Assembly (NCBI GenBank): GCA_052169395.1
Contig: JBQNCN010000002.1
Span: forward strand, 248,001 to 312,000
Source of the DNA: Fimenecus sp052169395
GTDB lineage: Bacteria > Bacillota > Clostridia > Oscillospirales > Acutalibacteraceae
Direction: 5' to 3'
DNA: 64,000 bases
The notes beneath the pieces are model-generated. The model made no database searches. It had not been told where the DNA came from and was given only the letters and a program-made list of their open reading frames with translations. The position numbers and the translations under genes are program-made. Shown here piece by piece: positions 37,837 to 46,163 of the stretch. Numbering within the stretch: the stretch's first letter is position 1; each line of letters starts with the position of its first letter.

Positions 37837-37849
37837 AAATGGAATTGAC
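37822..37849 (-). repeat. Right terminal inverted repeat (IR-R)
   Basis: It reads GGGGGTGCAAG at its inner end and GAATTGAC at its outer end. Its reverse complement agrees with IR-L (13737-13764) at 22 of 28 positions, with the outer 8 and inner 10 bases perfect. Confidence 0.8.
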
Positions 37850-37850
37850 C

Positions 37851-37863
37851 TTTTATTGTTTTA
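37851..37863. repeat. Right copy of the 13-bp direct repeat
   Basis: TTTTATTGTTTTA, identical to 13723-13735, one base outside IR-R. It ends 23 bases before the -35 box of the rpsL promoter. Confidence 0.75.
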
Positions 37864-37886
37864 AGTATAAATGGAGGTTTTAGGGG

Positions 37887-37915
37887 TTGACATAAGTAAA
37901 TTTCACTGATAAAAT
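37887..37915 (+). promoter_or_regulatory. Promoter of the str operon (rpsL)
   Basis: TTGACA (37887-37892), 17 bp, TAAAAT (37910-37915), about 90 bases before rpsL. It lies just outside the element, so insertion left it intact. Confidence 0.85.
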
Positions 37916-38002
37916 AGCAAATTGCGAACACATATGTGGGCGTGTTAAAGCTATATGCCTTTATGCCCCAAAGTCCGCAGATTTTTGACGGAGGTGAAAA
38001 TA

Positions 38003-38425
38003 TTGCCAACCTTTAACCAATTGGTACGAACAGGAAGAAAGAGCCTTTCAAAGAAGTCTAATGTTCCCGCACTTAATAAGGGACTTAACTCCAAGAAAAA
38101 TGTTCTTACAAACTATGACAGCCCGCAGAAGAGGGGCGTTTGCACGGTAGTTAAAACGGATACGCCTAAAAAGCCGAACTCCGCTATGCGTAAGCTTGCC
38201 CGTGTGCGCTTGACAAACGGAATTGAAGTTTCCGCTTATATCCCGGGCGTGGGACACAACCTTCAGGAGCACAGTGTTGTTCTTATAAGAGGCGGTCGTG
38301 TAAAGGACCTTCCGGGTGTGCGTTACCACATCATCCGCGGTACCCTTGATACTCAGGGTGTTGACGGAAGAATGCAGGGCCGTTCAAAATACGGCGCTAA
38401 AAGACCGAAAGCTGCTAAGAAGTAA
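38003..38425 (+). CDS. rpsL: 30S ribosomal protein S12
   Basis: A protein of 140 residues with the invariant S12 sequence (PTFNQLVRTGR, then TPKKPNSAMRKLARVRLTNG, YIPGVGHNLQEHS, RGGRVKDLPGVRYHIIRGTLD, RSKYGAKRPK). S12 sits at the decoding centre of the 30S subunit. Both Lys positions tied to streptomycin resistance (in TPKKPNS and RVKDLPG) are wild type. The start is TTG at 38003, eight bases after GGAGGTG; an upstream in-frame ATG at 37955 would add 16 residues foreign to the family. First gene of rpsL-rpsG-fusA-tuf. Confidence 0.97.
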   Translation: MPTFNQLVRTGRKSLSKKSNVPALNKGLNSKKNVLTNYDSPQKRGVCTVVKTDTPKKPNSAMRKLARVRLTNGIEVSAYIPGVGHNLQEHSVVLIRGGRVKDLPGVRYHIIRGTLDTQGVDGRMQGRSKYGAKRPKAAKK

Positions 38426-38552
38426 TTGGTTTTTAAAATCAGACATTGTCTTGCGTTACGCAAGTTGTAATATATTATGACCTTGCGAAGACACAACGGG
38501 GATTATGTCACCGAGTACCTAAGATATCATAAATGTGAAGGAGGGAAGCACA
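38426..38552 (+). promoter_or_regulatory. rpsL-rpsG intergenic region with hairpin
   Basis: 127 bases with a perfect hairpin CTTGCG/CGCAAG (38450-38464) and a later repeat of CTTGCG. In E. coli the S12-S7 spacer binds S7 for feedback control; a similar role is possible here but the structures were not compared. Confidence 0.35.
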
Positions 38553-39023
38553 GTGCCAAGAAGAGGTCAAACGAGCAAAAGAGATGTTTTGCCCGATCCA
38601 ATGTATAACTCAAAGCTTGTCACAAGGCTTATCAACAACATCATGCTTGACGGCAAAAAGGGTATTGCCCAGAAAATCGTCTATGGAGCATTCGACATCA
38701 TTAAAGAGAAAACAGGCAAGGAGCCTGTTGAGGTTTTTGAAGATGCAATGCAGAATGTAATGCCGGAGCTTGAGGTAAAAGCCCGCAGAGTCGGTGGCGC
38801 CACATATCAGGTGCCGATAGAGGTTCGTCCTGAAAGACGTGAAACTCTTGGACTTCGCTGGATAACAACATATTCAAGAGCAAGATCTGAAAGAACAATG
38901 AAAGAAAGACTTGCAAATGAAATTATGGACGCCGTAAATGAAACGGGTTCAGCCTTTAAAAAGCGTGAGGATACTCACAAAATGGCTGAAGCTAACAAGG
39001 CGTTCGCACACTTTAGATGGTAA
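38553..39023 (+). CDS. rpsG: 30S ribosomal protein S7
   Basis: A protein of 156 residues beginning PRRGQTSKRDVLPDPMYNSKLVTRLINNIMLDGKKGIAQKIVY and ending EANKAFAHFRW, the standard S7 text. It nucleates assembly of the 30S head. The start is GTG at 38553, after AAGGAGGG; the open frame goes a few codons further up but those codons overlap the ribosome site. Confidence 0.97.
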   Translation: MPRRGQTSKRDVLPDPMYNSKLVTRLINNIMLDGKKGIAQKIVYGAFDIIKEKTGKEPVEVFEDAMQNVMPELEVKARRVGGATYQVPIEVRPERRETLGLRWITTYSRARSERTMKERLANEIMDAVNETGSAFKKREDTHKMAEANKAFAHFRW

Positions 39024-39056
39024 ACACTTTAGTTTTTATCGGTTACGGAGGACTAT

Positions 39057-41135
39057 ATGCCGAGATCAGTTGCACTTGAAAAATACAGAAACATCGGCAT
39101 TATGGCACACATTGACGCTGGTAAGACCACAACGACGGAGCGAATTCTTTTCTATACGGGAAAGAGTCACAAAATCGGTGAGGTTCACGACGGTGCTGCC
39201 ACAATGGACTGGATGGAAGAAGAGCAGGAGAGAGGTATAACTATAACTTCTGCTGCAACTACATGTTATTGGAAGGATCACAGAATTAACATAATTGACA
39301 CACCAGGCCACGTTGATTTTACCGCAGAGGTTCAGCGTTCGCTTCGTGTTCTTGACGGTTCTGTTACGGTTCTTTCAGCAAAAGGCGGCGTTGAGCCGCA
39401 GTCCGAGACGGTTTGGCGTCAAGCGGACGAATACAAGGTTCCGAGAATGATCTATGTCAATAAGATGGACACTTTAGGTGCCGATTTTTATAATGTTATT
39501 GATATGGTAAATGACAGGTTCCGCTGCAACCCTATTCCGATTCAACTGCCAATAGGTCAGGAGAGCAGCTTTAAGGGAATTGTTGACCTTATCGAAATGA
39601 ATGCTGAAGTTTATTATGATGATGAGGGCAAGGATTATAGAGCTGAGGAAATTCCTGAGGATATGAAGGAGCTTGCAGAAAAATATCACAATGAGCTTTT
39701 GGAAAAAGTTGCAGAGCTTGACGATGCACTTTTAGAAAAGTTCCTTGAGGGCGAAGAACTTACCAAAGATGAAATTAAGGCGGTCATCAGAAAGGCCACC
39801 TGCGATAACAGAATGGTTCCTATGGTTTGCGGAAGCTCTTATAAAAATAAGGGTGTTCAGCTTTTGCTTGATGCAATTGTTGATTTTATGCCCGCACCGA
39901 CGGATATTCCGGATATGAACGGTGTAAATCCCGACACTGAAGAAGAAGAAAAGAGAGCGCCGAGCGATGATGAGCCGTTTTCAGCTCTTGCATTTAAAAT
40001 CATGACGGATCCGTATGTAGGTAAGCTTTGCTTCTTCAGAGTGTATTCGGGTAAACTTAATGCAGGTACCACCGTTCATAATACCGTTAAGGGTAAGGAT
40101 GAGAGAATGGGCAGAATTCTCCTTATGAACGCAAATGATCGTGAAGATTTGGATGTTGTTTATGCCGGAGATATTGCCGCTGCGGTAGGTCTTAAAAATA
40201 CCACCACGGGCGATACGCTCTGCGATGAGAAGCATCCGATTATCCTTGAAAGCATGAATTTCCCGGAGCCAGTTATTCGTGTGGCGATTGAGCCTAAAAC
40301 GAAAGCGGGTCAGGAAAAGATGGGAATTGCAATTCATAAGCTTGCAGAAGAGGACCCGACCTTTAAGTCTTATACGGATGAAGAAACGGGACAGACCATC
40401 ATTGCCGGAATGGGTGAGCTTCATCTTCAGATTATTGTGGAAAGGCTTCTGCGTGAATTCAAGGTTGAAGCAAACATAGGTAAGCCTCAAGTTGCTTACC
40501 GTGAAACTATTAAAAAGCCGTCTTCCGCTGATACAAAGTATGCGCGTCAGTCAGGCGGTAAGGGTCAGTACGGTCATGTTAAGATTAACATTGAACCCAA
40601 TACCGATAAGGGCTATGAGTTTGTAAACAATATTGTCGGAGGAGCTATTCCTAAGGAATATATCGAACCTGCAAACCAAGGTATAAAAGGTGCTATGCAG
40701 TCAGGTATTCTTGCGGCATATCCTGTTGTTGATGTTAAAGTAACTCTTTATGACGGTTCATTCCATGATGTTGACTCATCTGAAATGGCGTTTAAGATTG
40801 CCGGTTCAATGGCGTTTAAAGAAGCTGCGGCAAAAGCTGATCCTGTTCTTATGGAACCGATTATGAAAGTAACCGTAATTATTCCGGAAGAATATATGGG
40901 TGATGTTATAGGCGATCTTAACTCAAGACGTGGAGAAATTCAGGGCTTTGAGGATAGAGCCGGCGCAAAGCAGATAAACGCTCATGTTCCGCTTGCACAG
41001 ATGTTCGGTTATGCAACGGATCTTCGTTCAAAAACACAGGGACGCGGTCAGTATGTAATGGAACCTGACGGATACAAGGAAGTTCCGAAGAGCATTGCAG
41101 AAAAAATAATCGAAGAGCGCAGAAAAAAAGACTGA
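39057..41135 (+). CDS. fusA: Elongation factor G
   Basis: A protein of 692 residues with the translational GTPase motifs AHIDAGKTTTTERIL (G1), the effector RGITITSAATT, DTPGHVDF (G3) and NKMD (G4), followed by domains II-V. It drives translocation on the ribosome. GGAGG precedes the ATG, 33 bases after rpsG. Length and motifs are those of a housekeeping EF-G rather than a Tet(M)-type protection protein. Confidence 0.98.
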   Translation: MPRSVALEKYRNIGIMAHIDAGKTTTTERILFYTGKSHKIGEVHDGAATMDWMEEEQERGITITSAATTCYWKDHRINIIDTPGHVDFTAEVQRSLRVLDGSVTVLSAKGGVEPQSETVWRQADEYKVPRMIYVNKMDTLGADFYNVIDMVNDRFRCNPIPIQLPIGQESSFKGIVDLIEMNAEVYYDDEGKDYRAEEIPEDMKELAEKYHNELLEKVAELDDALLEKFLEGEELTKDEIKAVIRKATCDNRMVPMVCGSSYKNKGVQLLLDAIVDFMPAPTDIPDMNGVNPDTEEEEKRAPSDDEPFSALAFKIMTDPYVGKLCFFRVYSGKLNAGTTVHNTVKGKDERMGRILLMNANDREDLDVVYAGDIAAAVGLKNTTTGDTLCDEKHPIILESMNFPEPVIRVAIEPKTKAGQEKMGIAIHKLAEEDPTFKSYTDEETGQTIIAGMGELHLQIIVERLLREFKVEANIGKPQVAYRETIKKPSSADTKYARQSGGKGQYGHVKINIEPNTDKGYEFVNNIVGGAIPKEYIEPANQGIKGAMQSGILAAYPVVDVKVTLYDGSFHDVDSSEMAFKIAGSMAFKEAAAKADPVLMEPIMKVTVIIPEEYMGDVIGDLNSRRGEIQGFEDRAGAKQINAHVPLAQMFGYATDLRSKTQGRGQYVMEPDGYKEVPKSIAEKIIEERRKKD

Positions 41136-41219
41136 CAGTCCAAGACTTGATATTTTATTAAGTATTTGTTAGAATAACAAAAAATAAAAAATTATTTTCC
41201 TTTATAGGAGGAACTACAA

Positions 41220-42422
41220 ATGGCAAAAGCAAAATTTGACAGATCAAAGCCGCATGTCAACATCGGCACAATCGGCCACGTTGACCACGGTAAGACAACC
41301 CTTACAGCTGCAATTACTAAGTACCTTTCAAAGAAGGGCTTTGCAAGCTTTGAGGATTATGCAAACATCGATAAGGCTCCCGAAGAAAGAGCAAGAGGAA
41401 TTACAATAAATACATCTCACGTTGAGTATCAGACTGAAGCTCGTCACTATGCTCACGTTGACTGCCCCGGTCACGCCGACTATATCAAAAACATGATTAC
41501 CGGTGCTGCACAGATGGATGGCGCTATTCTTGTTATCGCTGCAACTGACGGTCCTATGGCTCAGACAAAGGAACACCTTCTTCTTGCAAGACAGGTTGGC
41601 GTGCCTTATATTGTTGTTTTCCTTAACAAGTGCGATCAGGTTGACGATCCTGAGCTTCTTGAGCTTGTAGAGATGGAAGTAAGAGAAACTCTTAATGAGT
41701 ATGGTTTCCCAGGCGATGATACCCCTATTATAAAAGGCTCTGCACTTGAAGTTCTTGAAAAGGGTGGAGATGACCCGACAGAAGCTGTTTATAAGCCGAT
41801 TGAAGAACTTATGAAAGCTGTAGACGAGTACATTCCTACTCCTGAAAGATCTGAAGATCAGCCTTTCCTTATGCCTGTTGAAGACGTTATGACCATTTCA
41901 GGTCGTGGCACGGTTGCTACTGGCAGAGTTGAAAGAGGTGTGATTAAGATTAATGAAGAAATTGAGATTATAGGTCTTACTGAAGAGAGAAAGAAGACTG
42001 TAGTTACAGGTCTTGAGATGTTCAGAAAGACTCTTGATTTCGCAGAAGCCGGTGATAATATCGGTGCACTTCTTAGAGGTGTTTCAAGAGAGGACATTGA
42101 AAGAGGTCAGGTTCTTTGCAAACCAGGTTCAATCAATCCTCACACAAAATTTAAAGGCCAGGTTTATGTTCTTAATAAGGATGAAGGCGGTCGTCATACT
42201 CCTTTCTTCAATAAGTATCGTCCTCAGTTCTATTTTAGAACAACAGACGTAACAGGCACAATTACTCTTCCTGAGGGAACTGAAATGTGCATGCCGGGCG
42301 ATAACATTATTATGAGCGTTGAGCTTATTACTCCTATCGCTATTGAAAAGGGTCTTCGTTTTGCTATTCGTGAAGGCGGCAGAACAGTTGGTTCAGGCGT
42401 TATCACAGAAATTGACGAATAA
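41220..42422 (+). CDS. tuf: Elongation factor Tu
   Basis: A protein of 400 residues with GHVDHGKTTL (G1), DCPGHADY (G3) and NKCD (G4), and the C-terminal domains in full. It delivers aminoacyl-tRNA to the ribosome. AGGAGG lies 7 bases before the ATG. It closes the str operon, followed by a strong terminator. Confidence 0.98.
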   Translation: MAKAKFDRSKPHVNIGTIGHVDHGKTTLTAAITKYLSKKGFASFEDYANIDKAPEERARGITINTSHVEYQTEARHYAHVDCPGHADYIKNMITGAAQMDGAILVIAATDGPMAQTKEHLLLARQVGVPYIVVFLNKCDQVDDPELLELVEMEVRETLNEYGFPGDDTPIIKGSALEVLEKGGDDPTEAVYKPIEELMKAVDEYIPTPERSEDQPFLMPVEDVMTISGRGTVATGRVERGVIKINEEIEIIGLTEERKKTVVTGLEMFRKTLDFAEAGDNIGALLRGVSREDIERGQVLCKPGSINPHTKFKGQVYVLNKDEGGRHTPFFNKYRPQFYFRTTDVTGTITLPEGTEMCMPGDNIIMSVELITPIAIEKGLRFAIREGGRTVGSGVITEIDE

Positions 42423-42432
42423 TTAAAATTTA

Positions 42433-42466
42433 AAAATCCGACACGAAAGTGTCGGATTTTTTATTA
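42433..42466. terminator. str operon terminator (bidirectional)
   Basis: AAAATCCGACAC/GTGTCGGATTTT with a GAAA tetraloop and T-run. It also ends the convergent TetR-type gene, whose stop codon lies at its edge. Confidence 0.92.
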
Positions 42467-43051
42467 TTTCTTTTTTAATTTATTTATTCCGGAAATTCCG
42501 TTTACAAAAAGAGACTCAAGTTGTACGGCAATATCGTGTGGACAAAGATTTAATTCGGGGTGTTCAAACCAAAAAGTTAAAATTCCTGCAAATCCGTTTG
42601 CAAAATATGAGTAGTAGAAATCGAATTCATCTGAATATTCTATGTTATATGTTTTTAAAAAAATATCTTCTGAATTTTCTTTGAATGCTTTTTTGAATTT
42701 AATAGCGAATTGCTTATCGCCGTTTTCTGAGAGGAAAATTTGGCAAAGTTCTTTGTTTTTATAAAAGAAATCACAAATTCTGCTTAAAATGGTATAGGGA
42801 ACTTTTTTTATGTTTGAAGTAGTAGGTGCGTTTATTGTTGATATAAAATTATAAAAGAATTCATTTTCGATGTTTTCCACAAGAGCTCTAATATTTTTAT
42901 AATGAAGATAAAATGTGCCTCTGTTCAATTTTGTGAGTGTACAAAGTTCCTGCACGCTTATTTCTTCAAGCGGTTTTTCCAAAAGCAAAGCACAAAGCCC
43001 GTCCTTTAAAATCCGTTTTGTTTTTATAACTCTTAAATCGGCATTGTTCAC
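42464..43051 (-). CDS. TetR/AcrR-family transcriptional regulator (195 aa)
   Basis: The N-terminal helix-turn-helix reads TKRILKDGLCALLLEKPLEEISVQELCTLTKLNRGTFYLHYKNIRALVENIE, typical of the TetR branch with the LNRGTFYLHYKN recognition helix (DhaS-like). The C-terminal ligand domain is family-typical in length. The open frame extends to an ATG at 43096, but those 15 residues are hydrophobic and unlike TetR; GTG at 43051, with GGGGA just upstream, is preferred. There is no obvious target gene beside it; it is isolated between the str operon and the V-ATPase operon. Confidence 0.85.
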   Translation of the reverse strand: MNNADLRVIKTKRILKDGLCALLLEKPLEEISVQELCTLTKLNRGTFYLHYKNIRALVENIENEFFYNFISTINAPTTSNIKKVPYTILSRICDFFYKNKELCQIFLSENGDKQFAIKFKKAFKENSEDIFLKTYNIEYSDEFDFYYSYFANGFAGILTFWFEHPELNLCPHDIAVQLESLFVNGISGINKLKKK

Positions 43052-43134
43052 ATTAGTCCCCAAAAGATACAAAATTATCACATATATAGTACACAAAAAA
43101 CATTTTTATTTCAAATATTAAACTCAATAATTTC

Positions 43135-43210
43135 ATTTATATGATTGATAAGAAATAAAGGTGCGAAATCAAAAAGACCTGTAGCTTTAAACCGACAGAT
43201 CTTTCTTATA
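43135..43210 (+). pseudogene. Remnant of a second zinc-ribbon membrane protein gene (3' end)
   Basis: ATATGATTGATAAGAAATAA here matches the last codons and stop of the gene at 12904-13584, and the following hairpin-like text (GACCTGTAGCTTTAAACCGACAGATC) matches that gene's terminator with several changes. No upstream coding part is left. The rest of 43211-43384 is AT-rich, with TATAAT at 43355-43360 as a possible -10 for the V-ATPase operon but no convincing -35. Confidence 0.5.
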
Positions 43211-43384
43211 TAAGTTAAAAAACAGTGGATTGACAAATACCGTTCACTCGTATACTTACTTAAACCGCAAGTGAAAATCTGATCAATATAAATAAAATAT
43301 AAATAATATATGTTTTATAGGTTTTTACTTTAAAAAAAACTTTTAATATGTTATTATAATTACAATAATTTGTGGGGTGATAAA

Positions 43385-43696
43385 ATGCCCGATGGAATGC
43401 TTAAAGAAATTCTTGCAGCTGAAAAAAAGAACAGAGAAAATGAAGAAAATGCACGAATTTCGGCACAAAAAATAATTGCCGATGCCAAAGAACAAGCGGA
43501 AGATTTTATAAAATCAAACCGCATTGCTTTTGATGAATTTGAAAAAGAAGAGCTTAATAAAAAAAAGCTTGAAGGAGAACGGTATATTGCCGCGGAAAAA
43601 CTTAAGGCGCAGCAGCAGGCAAAGCAGCTTAAAGAAGGCGCTTCTGAAAAGCTTTCTGAGGCTGTAGGTTTTATAAGGGAAGCACTTATTAAATAA
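43385..43696 (+). CDS. V-type ATPase subunit H/G-like peripheral stalk (103 aa)
   Basis: A single long charged helix (LKEILAAEKKNRENEENARISAQKIIADAKEQAEDFIKSNR and on) with the Ala/Glu/Lys pattern of the coiled-coil stalk subunit that pairs with E. It opens the V-ATPase operon, two bases before subunit I. The ATG at 43385 is preceded by GGGGTGAT; a longer frame exists upstream but lacks a better site. Confidence 0.82.
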   Translation: MPDGMLKEILAAEKKNRENEENARISAQKIIADAKEQAEDFIKSNRIAFDEFEKEELNKKKLEGERYIAAEKLKAQQQAKQLKEGASEKLSEAVGFIREALIK

Positions 43697-43697
43697 T

Positions 43698-45683
43698 ATG
43701 GCAAAACTTAAAATAAAAAAAATTGAAATAATAGCCCCTATTGGAAAAAGCAAAGAGGTAATAGATACGCTTGAAAGACTGGGTACGGTTGAAATAACCG
43801 AAACACCGCAGTCTGACGGCGTTTTTTGCTATGATACAAAGGAAAATGTAAATACAATAATTAAAAATCGTGAAAATGCTGAAAAAGCAAGAGACTTTTT
43901 AAGTGTTTATGCTCCGAGAAAGCAGGATATGCTGGAGGGATTTAAACCGAGAAAAGAAATTGAACTTTCAGATTTTTATGTTAGAAGTGAAAAAAATGAT
44001 GAAATACGATGCACTTGCGATGAAATAAATTCGTGTGTTTCCGAACTCACAGAAATTAAAACTGAAATCACAAAAACAAATATAGATATAACGGCACTTG
44101 AGCCGTGGCAAAGCCTTGAAATTCCGCTTGGCACAGTTGGCACTGAAAAGACCGATATTATTATAGGAACTCTTCCCGATGAATACAGTGAGGAAAAACT
44201 GAAAACAAGGCTTGTTGAGATAGCCCCCACGCTTTTATCTTATGATTTTACGATTGTTTCAAGTCTTAAGGTACAGACCTATCTGGCGTTTATCGTTATT
44301 AAAGAAGAACGGGAGCTTTTACAAAACGCTTTAAGAGAACTTAATTTTACTGCAGTCAGTTTTACCGAAAACACGACAGCAAGGGAAGAAATTGATGAAA
44401 AAAAACAAAAAATCATTGCCTTGGAACAGGAAATCGACGCAATAAAAAACAAACTTAAGGCGTTGGATAAAAATCGCGAAGCAATTGATTTTTTGATAGA
44501 TTGTGAAACTATCAGAGCGGATAAGTATGAGGCTTTTCAAAATGTGGGAATAACAGAAAGTGTTATGGATATAAAAGGATATATTCCCGAAACCTATGCT
44601 GAAAAAACGGCAAAAAGACTTGAGGAAAAGCTTGGTTGTGCCGTGCTTATAACTGAGCCTCCTGAGGATGATGAGGTTCCCGTGGCGCTTAAAAACAACG
44701 GCTTTGCAGCACCTGCGGAAAGTGTTACTGAAATGTACTCAATGCCTGGAAAATATGATATTGATCCTACACCTGTAATGTCATTTTTTTACTATTGTTT
44801 TTTTGGTATGATGCTTTCAGATGCAGGCTATGGACTTCTTATGGTAATAGCTACGCTTTTTGTACTGTTTAAGTATAAACCCGAAAGAGAAAAAGCCAAT
44901 CAGGTGAGGATGTATCTTTATTGCGGTATATCCACAATGTTCTGGGGTATTATGTACGGATCGTTTTTTGGCGATATAATAAATGTAATAAGAACGAACT
45001 TTTTGAATCTTCCTGAAATAAGACTTTATGTATGGATGGATCAGCAAAATCAACTTATGACATCTATGATATGGTGTTTTCTTTTTGGAATTATTCATCT
45101 TTTTACAGGTGTCTTCTGCAAGTCAATAACAGAGTGGAAATACGGAAGCAAGATTTGGGCCATACTGGAACCGTTGTCGATATTTTTGACAGTTGGAGGA
45201 GCATCACCGATAGCACTAGATATGATTCAACCCGGAGTTCCCGCTATGGTAAAATCATGGGGAGGAAGGCTCGCCCTTGCAGGTATTGTTCTTGTCATGA
45301 TATGTGGAGCAAGAGGTAAAAAAGGTTTTTCTATTGTGTCGGGAGCGCTTTCAAATATTTATAATACCGCATCCGGTTTCTTATCAGATATTCTGTCGTA
45401 TTCCAGACTTTTAGCATTAGGACTTGTAACGGGAATTATAGGTCAGGTTATAAATATGATGGGTGCAATGCCTAAAAATATTTTTGTTAAGTCTGTGTCT
45501 GTAATAATCATATTCATTTTAGGGCATACTATAAATTTTGCGATAAATATTATCGGCGCATATGTACATACTTTAAGGCTTCAATATGTAGAATTTTTCC
45601 AAAAATTCTATGAGGGCGGCGGAAGAAAATTTTCTCCGCTGAAAATAAATACAAAAGGATTCAAGTTCAAGGAGGAACAATAA
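43698..45683 (+). CDS. ntpI: V-type ATPase subunit I (a subunit)
   Basis: A protein of 661 residues: a cytoplasmic N-terminal half with long coiled coils, then about eight membrane helices from residue 360. The essential Arg is in ILSYSRLLALGL (Arg570), and GxMLSDAGYG near 372 is the family's first-helix motif. It forms the ion path with the K ring. Its last codon overlaps the start of subunit K (TAATGG). Confidence 0.93.
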   Translation: MAKLKIKKIEIIAPIGKSKEVIDTLERLGTVEITETPQSDGVFCYDTKENVNTIIKNRENAEKARDFLSVYAPRKQDMLEGFKPRKEIELSDFYVRSEKNDEIRCTCDEINSCVSELTEIKTEITKTNIDITALEPWQSLEIPLGTVGTEKTDIIIGTLPDEYSEEKLKTRLVEIAPTLLSYDFTIVSSLKVQTYLAFIVIKEERELLQNALRELNFTAVSFTENTTAREEIDEKKQKIIALEQEIDAIKNKLKALDKNREAIDFLIDCETIRADKYEAFQNVGITESVMDIKGYIPETYAEKTAKRLEEKLGCAVLITEPPEDDEVPVALKNNGFAAPAESVTEMYSMPGKYDIDPTPVMSFFYYCFFGMMLSDAGYGLLMVIATLFVLFKYKPEREKANQVRMYLYCGISTMFWGIMYGSFFGDIINVIRTNFLNLPEIRLYVWMDQQNQLMTSMIWCFLFGIIHLFTGVFCKSITEWKYGSKIWAILEPLSIFLTVGGASPIALDMIQPGVPAMVKSWGGRLALAGIVLVMICGARGKKGFSIVSGALSNIYNTASGFLSDILSYSRLLALGLVTGIIGQVINMMGAMPKNIFVKSVSVIIIFILGHTINFAINIIGAYVHTLRLQYVEFFQKFYEGGGRKFSPLKINTKGFKFKEEQ

Positions 45684-46162
45684 TGGAATATTTAGGTTTG
45701 GCACTTGCCGTTTTAGGTGGAGCGTTTGCGGTACTGCTTTCAGGTATGGGTTCTGCAAGAGGCGTGGGAACTGTCGGTCAGGCGGCGGCAGGTCTTTTGG
45801 CGGAGGATCCGTCAAAGTTTACCAAAGTGCTTATTCTTCAGATTTTGCCGGGTACACAAGGTCTTTACGGATTTATTACTGCGATTTTGGTAATGGTTAA
45901 AACTAAAATTTTAAGCGGTACTCCTTTAATGCTTACAGCATCACAGGGACTTACAATTTTTGCGTGTTGTCTTCCTATGGCGATTGTCGGATATTTTTCG
46001 GCGGTTCATCAGGGAAAGGTTGCGGCTTCCGGTGTTTCGGTGGTTGCTAAAAAGCCTGAACAGCAGTCAAAGGCTATGATTCTTTCAGCAATGGTTGAAA
46101 CCTATGCTGTTTTGGCGCTGCTTACATCGATACTTCTTATTCTAAATGTAAAAGTTGGTTAA
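45683..46162 (+). CDS. ntpK: V-type ATPase proteolipid subunit K, Na+-type signature
   Basis: A protein of 159 residues, a double hairpin of four membrane helices. The residues that bind Na+ in the Enterococcus K ring have equivalents here: Leu55, Thr58 and Gln59 in LPGTQG, Gln110 and Glu139 in AMVETYA. This points to a sodium-pumping or sodium-driven enzyme. AAGGAGG precedes the ATG. The ion assignment rests on these residues only. Confidence 0.92.
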   Translation: MEYLGLALAVLGGAFAVLLSGMGSARGVGTVGQAAAGLLAEDPSKFTKVLILQILPGTQGLYGFITAILVMVKTKILSGTPLMLTASQGLTIFACCLPMAIVGYFSAVHQGKVAASGVSVVAKKPEQQSKAMILSAMVETYAVLALLTSILLILNVKVG

Positions 46163-46163
46163 G

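Larger units (their letters stand above)
13737..37849. mobile_element. 24.1-kb integrative conjugative element with DDE transposase
   Basis: The boundaries are set by two features seen directly: 28-bp imperfect terminal inverted repeats (13737-13764 and 37822-37849, 22/28 identical when one is reverse-complemented) and the 13-bp direct repeat just outside them. Inside are an IS30-family transposase, partition genes, a Tn1549-like transfer region, a relaxase, an ArdC-like protein and cargo. No tyrosine or serine recombinase is found. The element separates rpoC from rpsL, which are neighbours in many Firmicutes, and its right end lies 37 bp from the rpsL -35 box. Joining the flanks through one copy of the repeat restores an uninterrupted rpsL upstream region. 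Mobility by the transposase is inference; conjugation is inferred from gene content. Confidence 0.8.

Noticed and set aside
13737..37849. Site-specific recombination by a tyrosine or serine integrase with the 13-bp repeat as att core
   Set aside because: No such recombinase is encoded within the element as seen here. The terminal inverted repeats next to the direct repeat fit a transposase better, though a lost integrase cannot be excluded.
37955..38002. Upstream ATG as the rpsL start
   Set aside because: It would add 16 residues foreign to S12 and lies before the GGAGGTG ribosome site used by the TTG at 38003.
39057..41135. Tetracycline-resistance ribosomal protection protein instead of EF-G
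   Set aside because: Position in the str operon, length and full-length match to EF-G motifs identify the housekeeping factor. No antibiotic-resistance gene is seen in the element.
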